Assembly: GCF_028291725.1 (NCBI RefSeq)
Contig: NZ_JAQGNT010000092.1
Location: 62,001 to 126,000, forward strand
Direction of reading: 5' to 3'
From: Hydrocarboniphaga sp.
Lineage (GTDB): Bacteria > Pseudomonadota > Gammaproteobacteria > Nevskiales > Nevskiaceae
Length of the DNA stretch: 64,000 nt
Positions 1 to 8,675 of this stretch are shown here, piece by piece (the first letter of the stretch is position 1; each line of letters starts with the position of its first letter). Position numbers and translations under genes: made by a program. The notes under the pieces are model-generated. The model was not told the DNA's origin, ran no database searches, and saw nothing but the letters and a program-made list of their open reading frames with translations.

Positions 1-1
1 C

Positions 2-202
2 TGCGCCACCTGGGACGACTACCTTCGCCAGCGCAGCCGGCGCACGCTCGACGACAGCGCGCTGCATGAGCGTGCGCACGAGATGCACGTTGGCATCGAG
101 CCGATCAAGGTCCTGCGCTGGCTGGACCGCCCCTCAGGCTCGGTGCGCTGGCGCGACGATGCGCCTGACCGCGGAGACGATGCCTTGCGAATCCAGGTCT
201 GA
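2..202 (+). CDS. C-terminal end of an MFS transporter, possibly transmembrane secretion effector (MFS_3) type; 5' end outside window
   Basis: Open frame from window start, ...ATWDDYLRQRSRRTLDDSALHERAHEMHVG..., ending TGA at 200-202; resembles the cytosolic tail of MFS_3 family proteins. Confidence 0.45.
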   Translation, partial: CATWDDYLRQRSRRTLDDSALHERAHEMHVGIEPIKVLRWLDRPSGSVRWRDDAPDRGDDALRIQV

Positions 203-424
203 GGGCGACAGGCCCTAAACGTTCACATACTCGAAAATATTTGCCTGGATATCCAGTCGATCTGTACGCCGCTCGTCGATGGGCTTTTGGTGCGCTCTTT
301 TGGCCGGAATTCTCAGTCGAACGTCCGCGAGTCTCACCCCTGGCCGAGTGATACCTCGCCAAAATGGGCGAGGCTGTACTCCGCGTCGAATCATTCAAAT
401 TTGAAACACTGACGGAAGGCCGCG

Positions 425-793
425 ATGCAACGCAAACCCCTGGAAGCCGAGATGGAGCTGTTCCGCGATTCGGCGCGCAAATTTTTTCAGCAGGAGATCC
501 GCCCGCACAGCGAGCGCTGGCGCGAAGCCAACCCGATCGATCGGGAGGCCTACCGAAAAGCCGGCGACATGGGCTTGCTGTGCATGTGGGCGGACGAGGA
601 GTATGGCGGGCAGGGCGTCCAGGATTTCCGCTACGAACAAATCCTGATCGAGGAGAACGTCTTCCACGGCGGCGCCGGCTACATGGATGAGTACACGATC
701 TGCCGGCTGTACCAGGACGAGCGCGTGCATCGCATCCTCGCCGGCAGTTCAGAAATCATGAAAGAACTGATCGCGCGTTCCATTCTGGATTGA
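425..793 (+). pseudogene. Acyl-CoA dehydrogenase with large in-frame internal deletion (N-terminal about 80 aa joined to C-terminal about 40 aa)
   Basis: MQRKPLEAEMELFRDSARKFFQQEIRPHSERWRE... is ACAD N-terminal; GYMDEYTICRLYQDERVHRILAGSSEIMKELIARSILD is the ACAD C-terminal signature; total only 122 aa versus about 380 expected. Confidence 0.85.
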
Positions 794-842
794 GACCCAT
801 CTCTATGGGCTACCCAGACTTGACCAGACGGAGGAGTCGATC

Positions 843-1328
843 TCAGTCGGCCCTGAAGCTGTGATGGCAATCCGAGCAGACGCCGCCCAGCGTCTTCGCC
901 TGTGCCCGGACTGCTGCCATGTCATCGCCGGCCAGGACCGTGGTCATGGTCTTGGCTTCCGGTGCGAGTCGGTCGGCGATCGCATCGAACTTGGCGCGAG
1001 CCTCCCAGATGTAGGGCAAGGCATCGGTGTCGACGCCGGCTTCAGCGCCGCTGCCGGCCGGAAACCAGCCGCGCACTTCCGCTGTGTATGAGCCGATCAC
1101 TAGTGCCGCCGCCGCCATCCTGGCCTTGTCCGGGGCGTCGGTCTTCAACTGATCGACGATGGTCTTCATCGCAGCGCCCATCTTCTTGAAGCTGGCCTGC
1201 CGCACTTCAATCACGGCCTGAGGTGATCCGGCGTCCGCGGCAGCGGCCATGCCGGACGACAGTGCCGAAAGGCCCGCCAGCACGAGCAGCGCGCCACCGG
1301 TCATCAGGCGTGGATGCGAGCGGCTCAT
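843..1328 (-). CDS. Cytochrome c' / c556-type protein
   Basis: Signal peptide and C-terminal CSDCHHSFRAD heme motif; 161 aa. Confidence 0.85.
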   Translation of the reverse strand: MSRSHPRLMTGGALLVLAGLSALSSGMAAAADAGSPQAVIEVRQASFKKMGAAMKTIVDQLKTDAPDKARMAAAALVIGSYTAEVRGWFPAGSGAEAGVDTDALPYIWEARAKFDAIADRLAPEAKTMTTVLAGDDMAAVRAQAKTLGGVCSDCHHSFRAD

Positions 1329-2698
1329 AGATTTTTCACCGTTTGATTCACTGCTTGATTCACTGTTTGATTCGCCGATTGTTTGGCAAAGATGGCGTCG
1401 AAGGCCGGCTTCAATTTGAACTGCGGATCGCCGGCGATATCGGCGGATGTCTGGCCCGCCTTGTTCTTGATGTCGGTGCGCGCGCCCTTGTCGTGGAGCA
1501 GCTGGATCATTGCCACGGTTTCGCCGCCTGCGCCTTCGGCACCGGAACCGTTGGATAGCAGCACGTGCAGCGGCGTCTGGCCATCGGCGGCAGCGGCATT
1601 CGGCTCGGGGTCCAGCTGTAGCGCCAGCGCCAGTGCCGGCAGCTTGCCGCTGCTCGCGGCGGCCAGCACGATGTTGGTGCCGTCGGCGGCGCGAAAGCGC
1701 GCGTCTGCGCCGGCCGTGATCAGCATCTGCATCAGATCAGTGGACCCGCGTTCCGCCGCGAGCTGCAGCGGCGTCTTCGGCGGTAGCTCGTAGTCGCCGG
1801 TCCTGAAGTTGCTCTCGAAGCGCCATTTGACCTGCGCCGTGCCGGTGGGCGCGTTCGGGTCGGCGCCCTTGGCCAGCAGCAGCTGCACCAGTGAGGGCTG
1901 CTCGGCGAGAATCGCCGCGTGCAGCAGTCGGTTGCCGTTGCGATCAAGCGCCTTCAGGTCCGCGCCGCGCTCGATCATGCGGGCCGCGAACGCGTAGTCC
2001 TTCTGGTACATCGCCAGTTGCGCGACCGAGGTGCCGTCGGGCGCGATGTAGTCGGCATTGCCGCCGGCATCCAACACGGCGACAGGCGCGGCCGGTACGC
2101 CGCTCTTCAGCGCGAAGAACTGCGGCGTGAATCCCTTGAGCGTGGTCCGGTTGATCTGCGCGCCGTGCTTGAGCAGCAGTTCGATGTTGTCGACACGGCC
2201 TTTCGCGGCGGCCCGCATCAGCGGCGTCTGTCCCTGCTCATCAGCCTGGTCGGCCATCGCGCCCGCGGTGATCAGCCGTGCCAGCACAGAGGGCGGGGCA
2301 GTGCCCGCGCACAGCGAGAGCGGCGTGATGCCGTCGGCGTCCGCGGCCTTCACGTCGGCATGCGCGGTGAGCAGCAGATCGACCATCGCGGCATCGCCGT
2401 ATTCGCAGGCGATCATCAACGGCGCCACACTGGCGTCGCTGGCAGCGCGAGGTTTGGCGCCGCGAGCCAGCAGCAGCTGCACCATGTCGCGGCTCTGGCT
2501 CTCGACAGCCCAGGCCAGCAGTGTCGATCCGTCGGCCAGCGCGCGGTTCGGATCGGCGCGGCCGGCGAGCAGGCTGCGCGCCTGCGCCAGATCGTTGTTG
2601 CGCACCGCCTGCAGCAGCGCGTCGTCCGCCGCTGCTGCCTGCGACAGGCCGGGCATCAGCGCCAGCAGCGCGGCTGTTATGCGTGGGCTCCACTTCAT
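1325..2698 (-). CDS. Secreted ankyrin-repeat protein
   Basis: Multiple ankyrin repeats (DGSTLLAWAVESQSRDMVQLLLARGA; GQTPLMRAAAKGRVDNIELLLKHGA); signal peptide MKWSPRITAALLALMPGLSQA. Confidence 0.88.
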   Translation of the reverse strand: MKWSPRITAALLALMPGLSQAAAADDALLQAVRNNDLAQARSLLAGRADPNRALADGSTLLAWAVESQSRDMVQLLLARGAKPRAASDASVAPLMIACEYGDAAMVDLLLTAHADVKAADADGITPLSLCAGTAPPSVLARLITAGAMADQADEQGQTPLMRAAAKGRVDNIELLLKHGAQINRTTLKGFTPQFFALKSGVPAAPVAVLDAGGNADYIAPDGTSVAQLAMYQKDYAFAARMIERGADLKALDRNGNRLLHAAILAEQPSLVQLLLAKGADPNAPTGTAQVKWRFESNFRTGDYELPPKTPLQLAAERGSTDLMQMLITAGADARFRAADGTNIVLAAASSGKLPALALALQLDPEPNAAAADGQTPLHVLLSNGSGAEGAGGETVAMIQLLHDKGARTDIKNKAGQTSADIAGDPQFKLKPAFDAIFAKQSANQTVNQAVNQTVKNL

Positions 2699-2708
2699 GT
2701 GCATCGCC

Positions 2709-4055
2709 TCAGGCCGTCAGCGCGTCCAGCGTGCTGGTGCTGTCGCCGAACTTGTCCAGCGGGATGTCGAGCCTGTGCAGCATCGTCAGCATCAGGTTGC
2801 ACATCGGCGTGTGCTTGGGCACGACGATGTGGCGGTTGCCGCTCAGGCCGCCGCCGGCGACGATGATCGGCAGATTCATGTTGTCGTGTTCATTGGGTTC
2901 GCCGAGGCTGGCGCCGGCCAGCACCAGGGTGCTGTCGAGCAGGCTGCCTTCGCCGTCGCGGGTCTTGGCGATGCGATCGAGGTAGTAGGCGAACTGCTGC
3001 ATGTGCAGCTGGTTGATGCGCGCCAATTTGACGATCTTCTCCGGGTCGCCGCCGTGATGGCTGAGCATGTGATGAGAGTCCGCAATGCCGATCTCGGGAT
3101 AGCTGCGGTTGCTGATTTCGCGGCCGAGCATGAAGCTGGTGACGCGCGTCAGATCGGTCTGCATCGCGAGCACCTGCAGGTCGATCATCATCCGCACGTG
3201 ATCCTCGAACACCGCCGGAATGCCGGCGGGGCGGGCCATGTCGCTGGCGTCGACGCTGATGCTCTGCTCGCTGGCTTTCTGGATGCGCCTTTCGAGATCG
3301 CGGATCGACTCGAGATATTCATCCATCTTGCGGCGGTCGTTGGCTCCGAGCCGCGTGGACAGGCGCGTCGCGTCGTCGCGCACGAAATCCAGGATGCTGG
3401 CCTTGCGCAGCATCTGCGCCTGGCGGCTCTTTTCGTCGAGCGCATCGCCGTCGCCGAACAGGCGCTCGAACACGTCGCGCGGATTGACCGTGGCCGGCAG
3501 CGCGACGGTCGCGCTGCGCCACGACAGCGTATTGGTGTAGGTGCAGCTGTAGCCGACGTCGCAACTGCCGAGCAGGCTCGGCGGCTCGATGCCGAGTTCC
3601 AGCGACGCCAGCTGCGTGGCCGCGCCGTATTGCTTGGCGACGATCTGGTCCATCGAAATGCCACATTGCAGATCCGAGCCCTCGGTGCGCTTGGGATGCG
3701 CGCCGGTCAGGAACGCGCCGCAGCTGCGGCCATGGCTGCCGGGCCCGTCGCCGAGTGCGCTGGCGTTGTAATGCGCCAGGCCGGTGACGATGGTGAAGCG
3801 GTCGCGATACGGCGCAAGCGGCGCCAGCGTCGGTGACATCGCGTAGTCGCGCCCGGCCTGCTCCGGCGTGAAGCTTTTCATGATCATACCGTTGGGTGTG
3901 TAGAACACGCCCAGGCGTTTGGGCCGCGCCGCCGGCTCGGCCGCACGTGCGTTGGGCAGCATCGCGTCCATCAGCGGCAGCGCCAGGCTGGCGCCGAGTC
4001 CGCGCAGCACCGTGCGGCGATTGAGCAGCTTCTGCTGGGTGATCATCGTGATCAT
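2709..4055 (-). CDS. DUF1552 family protein
   Basis: MITMITQQKLLNRRTVLRGLGASLALPLMDAMLP...; partner of DUF1592 gene, ATGA overlap at 4052-4055. Confidence 0.85.
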   Translation of the reverse strand: MITMITQQKLLNRRTVLRGLGASLALPLMDAMLPNARAAEPAARPKRLGVFYTPNGMIMKSFTPEQAGRDYAMSPTLAPLAPYRDRFTIVTGLAHYNASALGDGPGSHGRSCGAFLTGAHPKRTEGSDLQCGISMDQIVAKQYGAATQLASLELGIEPPSLLGSCDVGYSCTYTNTLSWRSATVALPATVNPRDVFERLFGDGDALDEKSRQAQMLRKASILDFVRDDATRLSTRLGANDRRKMDEYLESIRDLERRIQKASEQSISVDASDMARPAGIPAVFEDHVRMMIDLQVLAMQTDLTRVTSFMLGREISNRSYPEIGIADSHHMLSHHGGDPEKIVKLARINQLHMQQFAYYLDRIAKTRDGEGSLLDSTLVLAGASLGEPNEHDNMNLPIIVAGGGLSGNRHIVVPKHTPMCNLMLTMLHRLDIPLDKFGDSTSTLDALTA

Positions 4056-6505
4056 GTTTCGGGTGTCCTGCGCTGCTGGAAGGGCTCGCTTTCGACGATG
4101 CCCATGATGAGAGTGTGGATGCGGTAATCGTCGCCGGCCGCGCGGCGCGCGATTGCGCGCACGCTCGGCTGGTCGTAGGCCTCGAGGCCGCGGCCGAGCG
4201 CGTAGATCAGCAGGCGTTCGGTGAAGGCGCGCGCGAACTCGTCCTTGCGGGTTAGCAGAATGTTCTGCAAGCCGGCGAGGCCGCTGAATTCGGTGCCGTC
4301 CGGCAGCTTCGCGGAGACGTCCACCAGGCGTCCGGCGTCCTGCGTGCGGAACGCGCCGACCGGGTCGTACTGCTCCAGTGCGAAGCCCAGCGGGTCCATC
4401 CGCACATGGCAGGACGCGCAGGCCGGATCGGCGCGATGCAGCTCGAGCTGTTCGCGCGCGTTGAGCGCGTGGCCGGCCTGCGTCAGCTTCAGCGCCGGTA
4501 CGTCGGGCGGAGGTGGCGGCGGCGGCGCGGCGAGCAGGTTGTCGAGCACCCACTTGCCGCGCTTCACCACGGAAGTGTGATTGCCGTACGAGGTCACGGT
4601 AAGAATGCTGGCCTGGCCGAGCAGGCCGCCGCGCTGAGTCGCCGGATCGAGCATCACCTTGCGGAACTCGGTGCCTTTGACGCCGCTGATGCCGTAGTGC
4701 TCGGCGAGACGCTGATTCAGGAACGTGTAGTCGGACTTGATGAAGTCGAGCACGCTGCGGTTGTCGTGCACCACCGAGGTGAAGAACAGCTCGGTCTCGC
4801 GCTTCATCGCGCTGCGCAGCCGCGTATCGAAGTTCGGGAACAGGAACACGTCCGGCCGCTGATATTCGAGATTGCGCAGATACAGCCATTGCCCGGCGAA
4901 GTTGCGTGTCAGCGCCTCGGCACGCGGATCGGCGAGCATCCGCGCGACCTGTTGCTGGAGCATCGCGGGCTCGTGCAGCTTGTTGCGGGCGGCGAGCGTG
5001 ATCAGCTCGTCGTCGGGCAGTCCGCTCCACAGGAACAGCGCCAGCCGCGAGGCCAGCTCCAGATCGCTGAGCGGATGCACGGTACCCGGCGCGCTACCCG
5101 CAGGATCGCGCTCGACCAGAAACAGGAAGCTGGGCGCGACCAGTACTGCCTCGACGGCGGCCTCGACGCCGTGCTCGAAATCGCTGCCGGTGCGCGCACT
5201 GGCGTAGATCTTCATCAGCGGATCGATGTCCGCCGTGGTGACCGGCCGGCGGTAGGCCTGACGCGTCAGCGTCGTCAGAATTTTGCGGGCACAGGCCTGC
5301 TCCGATGCGGCCGACTTCGCCGGCCGGCACACCAGCAGCTTGTGGCGGCTGGGCGTGTCGCCAGGGCCGCTCGCGTCGAACGGACCTTCGACGTCGATCT
5401 GCAGCAGGTCGCGCGGGAAGTTCGCCTGCGAGAAGCGCGGCGTCATCCGATACGAGGGCACATCGGTTTTGCCGACGCGTGCGCCGTCGACGATGAAGTC
5501 CAGTTGCAGCGGCACCGGCGGCGCCTGCGGCAGCACCACGATCTCGGTGGTGTTGCGCAGCGTCTGCACCGATTCGTCCAGCGCCAGCTGCTGGCGGAAG
5601 CTCATGCCAAGCCTATGCGGGCCGGCCTTCAGCGGTACGCGCAGCGCGACCCGGTCCTCCTTCATGCGATCGACTTCGTTGTTGGTGTTGGCGTTCAGAT
5701 AGCCGCTGATTTCGTACCAGCCGTCGTGCGGCGCGTAGTAGCGGAACGCGCCGCCGCCGCGCGAATTCAACGGCAGCTCGTCGCTGCTGCGCTCGTCATA
5801 GGACGGAATGCCCTGGTTCTTGATCGAACCGTCCTTGGGCAGCAGATAGCTTGTGACGAACGGGCTTGCAGGCCCTTGGCCGATCGCCAGCCGGCTGAGC
5901 TTGCCGGCGACGGCGAGGTAGCGGTCCATCAGCGTCGGCGACACGCTCAGTACGTCGGCGATGTTGTCGAAGCCGTAGCCGGAGTCGTCGGCCGGCAGCT
6001 CCTTGCCGACGTCCACGTCGAGCGCGAGCAGGCTGCGCACCGCGTTGGCGTACTCGGCTCGGTTCAGGCGGCGCAGCGTCGCGCGCCCCGGATTGGGGTG
6101 CGCCTTGGCGTGCGCATCCAGCGAGGTCTCCAGCCACTGAGTGAAGTCCTTCATCGCCTCCGGCGAAGGCTGCGGCTTGCTGCGCGGCGGCATCTCGCCG
6201 CGCGTGGTCATGCGCAGAATCTTTTCCCACTGCGCCAGATGGGCGCCGCTGGCGAGATCGCCGGTCTGCACCGAGGTCAGCGACCAGTCGCCCGCCATGC
6301 GCTCGTCGTTGTGGCAGCGCGAGCAGTACTGATCGAGCAGCTGCTCGTGACCGGCCGCCTCGCTCGCGTGCGCCGGTGGCGGCTCCGCGCCGACGGCGGA
6401 GTGCGCCAGCGCGATCAGCGCGAGGCCGACAGCGCAGCGGGTGAGCACGGGCCTGCGAAAACTCAGGCGTCCGTGTCCACGCGCTGCGCCTTGATCGATG
6501 GTCAT
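4052..6505 (-). CDS. DUF1592/DUF1588/DUF1587/DUF1585-type c-type cytochrome protein
   Basis: Two CxxCH motifs (YCSRCHND, CASCHVRMDPLGFALEQYDPVG), RRLNRAEYANAVRSLL (DUF1587-like); predicted start MTIDQGA with signal peptide. Confidence 0.85.
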   Translation of the reverse strand: MTIDQGAARGHGRLSFRRPVLTRCAVGLALIALAHSAVGAEPPPAHASEAAGHEQLLDQYCSRCHNDERMAGDWSLTSVQTGDLASGAHLAQWEKILRMTTRGEMPPRSKPQPSPEAMKDFTQWLETSLDAHAKAHPNPGRATLRRLNRAEYANAVRSLLALDVDVGKELPADDSGYGFDNIADVLSVSPTLMDRYLAVAGKLSRLAIGQGPASPFVTSYLLPKDGSIKNQGIPSYDERSSDELPLNSRGGGAFRYYAPHDGWYEISGYLNANTNNEVDRMKEDRVALRVPLKAGPHRLGMSFRQQLALDESVQTLRNTTEIVVLPQAPPVPLQLDFIVDGARVGKTDVPSYRMTPRFSQANFPRDLLQIDVEGPFDASGPGDTPSRHKLLVCRPAKSAASEQACARKILTTLTRQAYRRPVTTADIDPLMKIYASARTGSDFEHGVEAAVEAVLVAPSFLFLVERDPAGSAPGTVHPLSDLELASRLALFLWSGLPDDELITLAARNKLHEPAMLQQQVARMLADPRAEALTRNFAGQWLYLRNLEYQRPDVFLFPNFDTRLRSAMKRETELFFTSVVHDNRSVLDFIKSDYTFLNQRLAEHYGISGVKGTEFRKVMLDPATQRGGLLGQASILTVTSYGNHTSVVKRGKWVLDNLLAAPPPPPPPDVPALKLTQAGHALNAREQLELHRADPACASCHVRMDPLGFALEQYDPVGAFRTQDAGRLVDVSAKLPDGTEFSGLAGLQNILLTRKDEFARAFTERLLIYALGRGLEAYDQPSVRAIARRAAGDDYRIHTLIMGIVESEPFQQRRTPET

Positions 6506-6849
6506 GCCAGGCGTCAGAGCAGAAAGCATGCCGGTACGGCGATGGCGCTCGCGGCGCCGGCAGCTGCGCTTGTTGGCGGAGCGCAAGCCCTGAATTTTCC
6601 GGCCTTTTCTCGCTGTCGCGCGGAGTGGCCGGAGACCGGATGCCGCGGTTTTGCCGGTGGATGATCACGGCGCACGCCAATAACGTGTGCACCAAATATG
6701 ACGTAATTGCACTCAATATAAACACTGATCGTATGCAATTTTACGGGTCCGATGTGCCTCGATCCGCAGCAGCAGGCGCGAGCGGCGCGTCGGCAAGGTA
6801 TTCGCATGCGCCTGCCTTCGCAGTTTCATCTGACGGACCAAGAAGCCAC

Positions 6850-7497
6850 ATGAGCACCCGCGTGCATTCCGCACAACGCGTCTGGGACCTGCCGACCCGC
6901 CTCGGGCACTGGCTGATGGCCTTGCTGGTCGCCGCATCGTGGTGGACGGCCGAAAATCACCAGATGGAATTCCACCGATACAGCGGCTACCTGCTGCTGG
7001 GTCTGCTCGTGTTCCGCCTTTATTGGGGCGTAGCCGGCAGCAGCACCGCGCGGTTCGCGGCCTTTGTCCGTGGGCCGCGAACCACCTGGGACTACATCCG
7101 CTCGCCGGCCGCGGGCGAGCCGGCCGGCCATAACCCGCTCGGCGCCTGGAGCATCGTCGCCCTGCTGACGCTGCTGTCGGTGATGATAGGGCTGGGATTG
7201 TTCGCCGTGGATGTCGACGGCATCGAGTCGGGCCCCTTGAGCGCCCACGTCTCTTTCGAAACCGGCCGGGCCTGCGCCCATTGGCATCATCGAGTCTTTA
7301 ATGCACTGCTGGCCTTGATCGGCCTGCACCTCGCCGCCGTGCTCTACCACTGGATCTGGCGCGGCCGGAATCTGATCGCGGCGATGATCCACGGCCGAGC
7401 GCCGCTTGCGCAGGGCAGCGCGGTCGAACACGCCGGCGCCGTGCGTCTCATCGTCGGCGTGGTGCTCGCCGCCGTGGTCGTCTGGTGCGTTGTTTGA
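6850..7497 (+). CDS. Cytochrome b561-type membrane protein
   Basis: WDLPTRLGHWLMALLVAASWW, HRYSGYLLLGLLVFRLYWG, HHRVFNALLALIGLHLAAVLYH. Confidence 0.88.
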   Translation: MSTRVHSAQRVWDLPTRLGHWLMALLVAASWWTAENHQMEFHRYSGYLLLGLLVFRLYWGVAGSSTARFAAFVRGPRTTWDYIRSPAAGEPAGHNPLGAWSIVALLTLLSVMIGLGLFAVDVDGIESGPLSAHVSFETGRACAHWHHRVFNALLALIGLHLAAVLYHWIWRGRNLIAAMIHGRAPLAQGSAVEHAGAVRLIVGVVLAAVVVWCVV

Positions 7498-7524
7498 CCG
7501 GGCGGATTGGGGCCTTATGACATC

Positions 7525-7604
7525 GTAGGTCGGCAATCCCTTGCCGACGTGCACCCTCGGATGCGCAACATAGGCCTCACGTCGGCAAGGGATTGCCGAC
7601 CTAC
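7525..7604. repeat. Dispersed intergenic palindrome, family A copy 1
   Basis: GTAGGTCGGCAATCCCTTGCCGAC ... GTCGGCAAGGGATTGCCGACCTAC; long inverted repeat with loop, second copy at 33491-33570. Confidence 0.85.
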
Positions 7605-7638
7605 CGGTGGGGCAATACGTTGCGCCGGTTACAGACCG

Positions 7639-7990
7639 CTAGTTCAGCGCTTCGATCGGATGCAGGGCCAGCGCCAGCCGCACATGGCGTTGCGCTGCAA
7701 GGGCGGTAATGAGCACGGTCGCTATCGCCGCCGCCAGCAAAGGCAGTACCAGGCCCGGAACCACGCCGACACGATCGACGAAGCCTGCCAGGTAAGTGTG
7801 GCCAAGCCAGGCGGCGAGTGGCGCGCCCACCATCGCGGCGATCAGCAGCGGCGCCGCGAATTCGGCTGCGACCTCGCGCGCAATGGCGGCGTGGCCGGCG
7901 CCATGCAGGCGGCGCAGTACCAGCTCGGTGCGACGACGGCGTAGCGCGTCGGCGACCAGCGCATAGGCGCCGAGCATCGCCACGCAGACT
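7639..7990 (-). pseudogene. C-terminal fragment of FtsX/MacB-like ABC transporter permease
   Basis: EAVCVAMLGAYALVADALRRRRTELVLRRLHGAGHAAIAREVAAEFAAPLLIAAMVGAPLAAWLGHTYLAGF...LALALHPIEALN*; N-terminal part missing, sequence switches to a response-regulator frame near 7990. Confidence 0.7.
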
Positions 7991-8551
7991 GCCTCGATTC
8001 TGCTGCTCGACGACGACCCCGACGTCGGTCTGGCGGCGCAACTGCTGCTGCAGCGAAGGGTGGCGCCCATGGTCTGTCTGCGCCGCCCGGCCGAACTCGT
8101 CGCGGCGCTCGATCGTCTGCGCCCGGCCGTGCTGCTGCTGGACCTCAACTTCGGCCCGGGTCGCTCCGACGGTGCTCAGGGGTTGCGGTTGCTTGGTGAA
8201 GTGCGGGCTCGACCGCAGCCGCCGCTCGTGGTGGTGCTGACGGCCTATGCCGATATCGATCTGGCAGTGCAGGCGGTGAAACGCGGCGCTTTCGATTTCA
8301 TCACCAAGCCCTGGGACAACGCGCGCCTGGTCGGCACTTGCCGCGAAGCGCTGCAGCACGCACGGCCCAGTGCGAGTGAGACGAGCACCACGCCAGCGGT
8401 GATCGAGCAGGGACGATCGCTCGCCGATCAGGAACGTGCCGCCGTGCTTGCCGCGATGGCCGGCGCGCAGGGCAATCTCAGCGCAGCCGCGCGCACTCTC
8501 GGCGTATCGCGAGCGGCACTGTACCGGCGGCTGCAGAAACATGGGCTTTGA
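7988..8551 (+). pseudogene. NtrC-type response regulator remnant: receiver and Fis-type HTH without the AAA+ domain
   Basis: TASILLLDDDPDVGLAAQLLLQ...LLLDLNFG...VVLTAYADIDLAVQAVKRGAFDFITKPW then NLSAAARTLGVSRAALYRRLQKHGL*; no sigma54-activator AAA domain; no clear start codon in frame at the 5' junction. Confidence 0.75.
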
Positions 8552-8582
8552 GAAACTTCGTCTGTTCGGAGGCAAGTTGTAG
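8541..8582 (+). pseudogene. First 13 codons of a histidine kinase paralogous to the one at 16381
   Basis: MGFEKLRLFGGKL* versus MGFEKLRLLGSGFFW... at 16381; truncated at family B repeat. Confidence 0.65.
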
Positions 8583-8618
8583 GTTGGGGTGAGCGCAGCG
8601 AACCCCAACATCGGCGCG
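8579..8618. repeat. Dispersed intergenic repeat, family B copy 1 (half element)
   Basis: GTAGGTTGGGGTGAGCGCAGCGAACCCCAACATCGGCGCG; matches copies at 11330 and 40242. Confidence 0.75.
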
Positions 8619-8675
8619 AACATCTGCCGGAAAACAAGTGTCGACAGGTCAGCCGACAGCCGGCGGCGCCGCATT

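Noticed and set aside
2058-3836. 592-aa plus-strand ORF opposite ankyrin/DUF1552 genes
   Set aside because: His/Arg/Ala-rich shadow ORF typical of high-GC DNA; opposite strand has convincing protein families.
2709-5030. 773-aa ORF starting at 5030
   Set aside because: Upstream portion is an Arg-rich out-of-frame reading of DUF1592; DUF1552 starts at 4055.
4406-6664. 752-aa plus-strand ORF opposite the DUF1592 gene
   Set aside because: Low-complexity antisense translation; minus strand carries conserved CxxCH protein.
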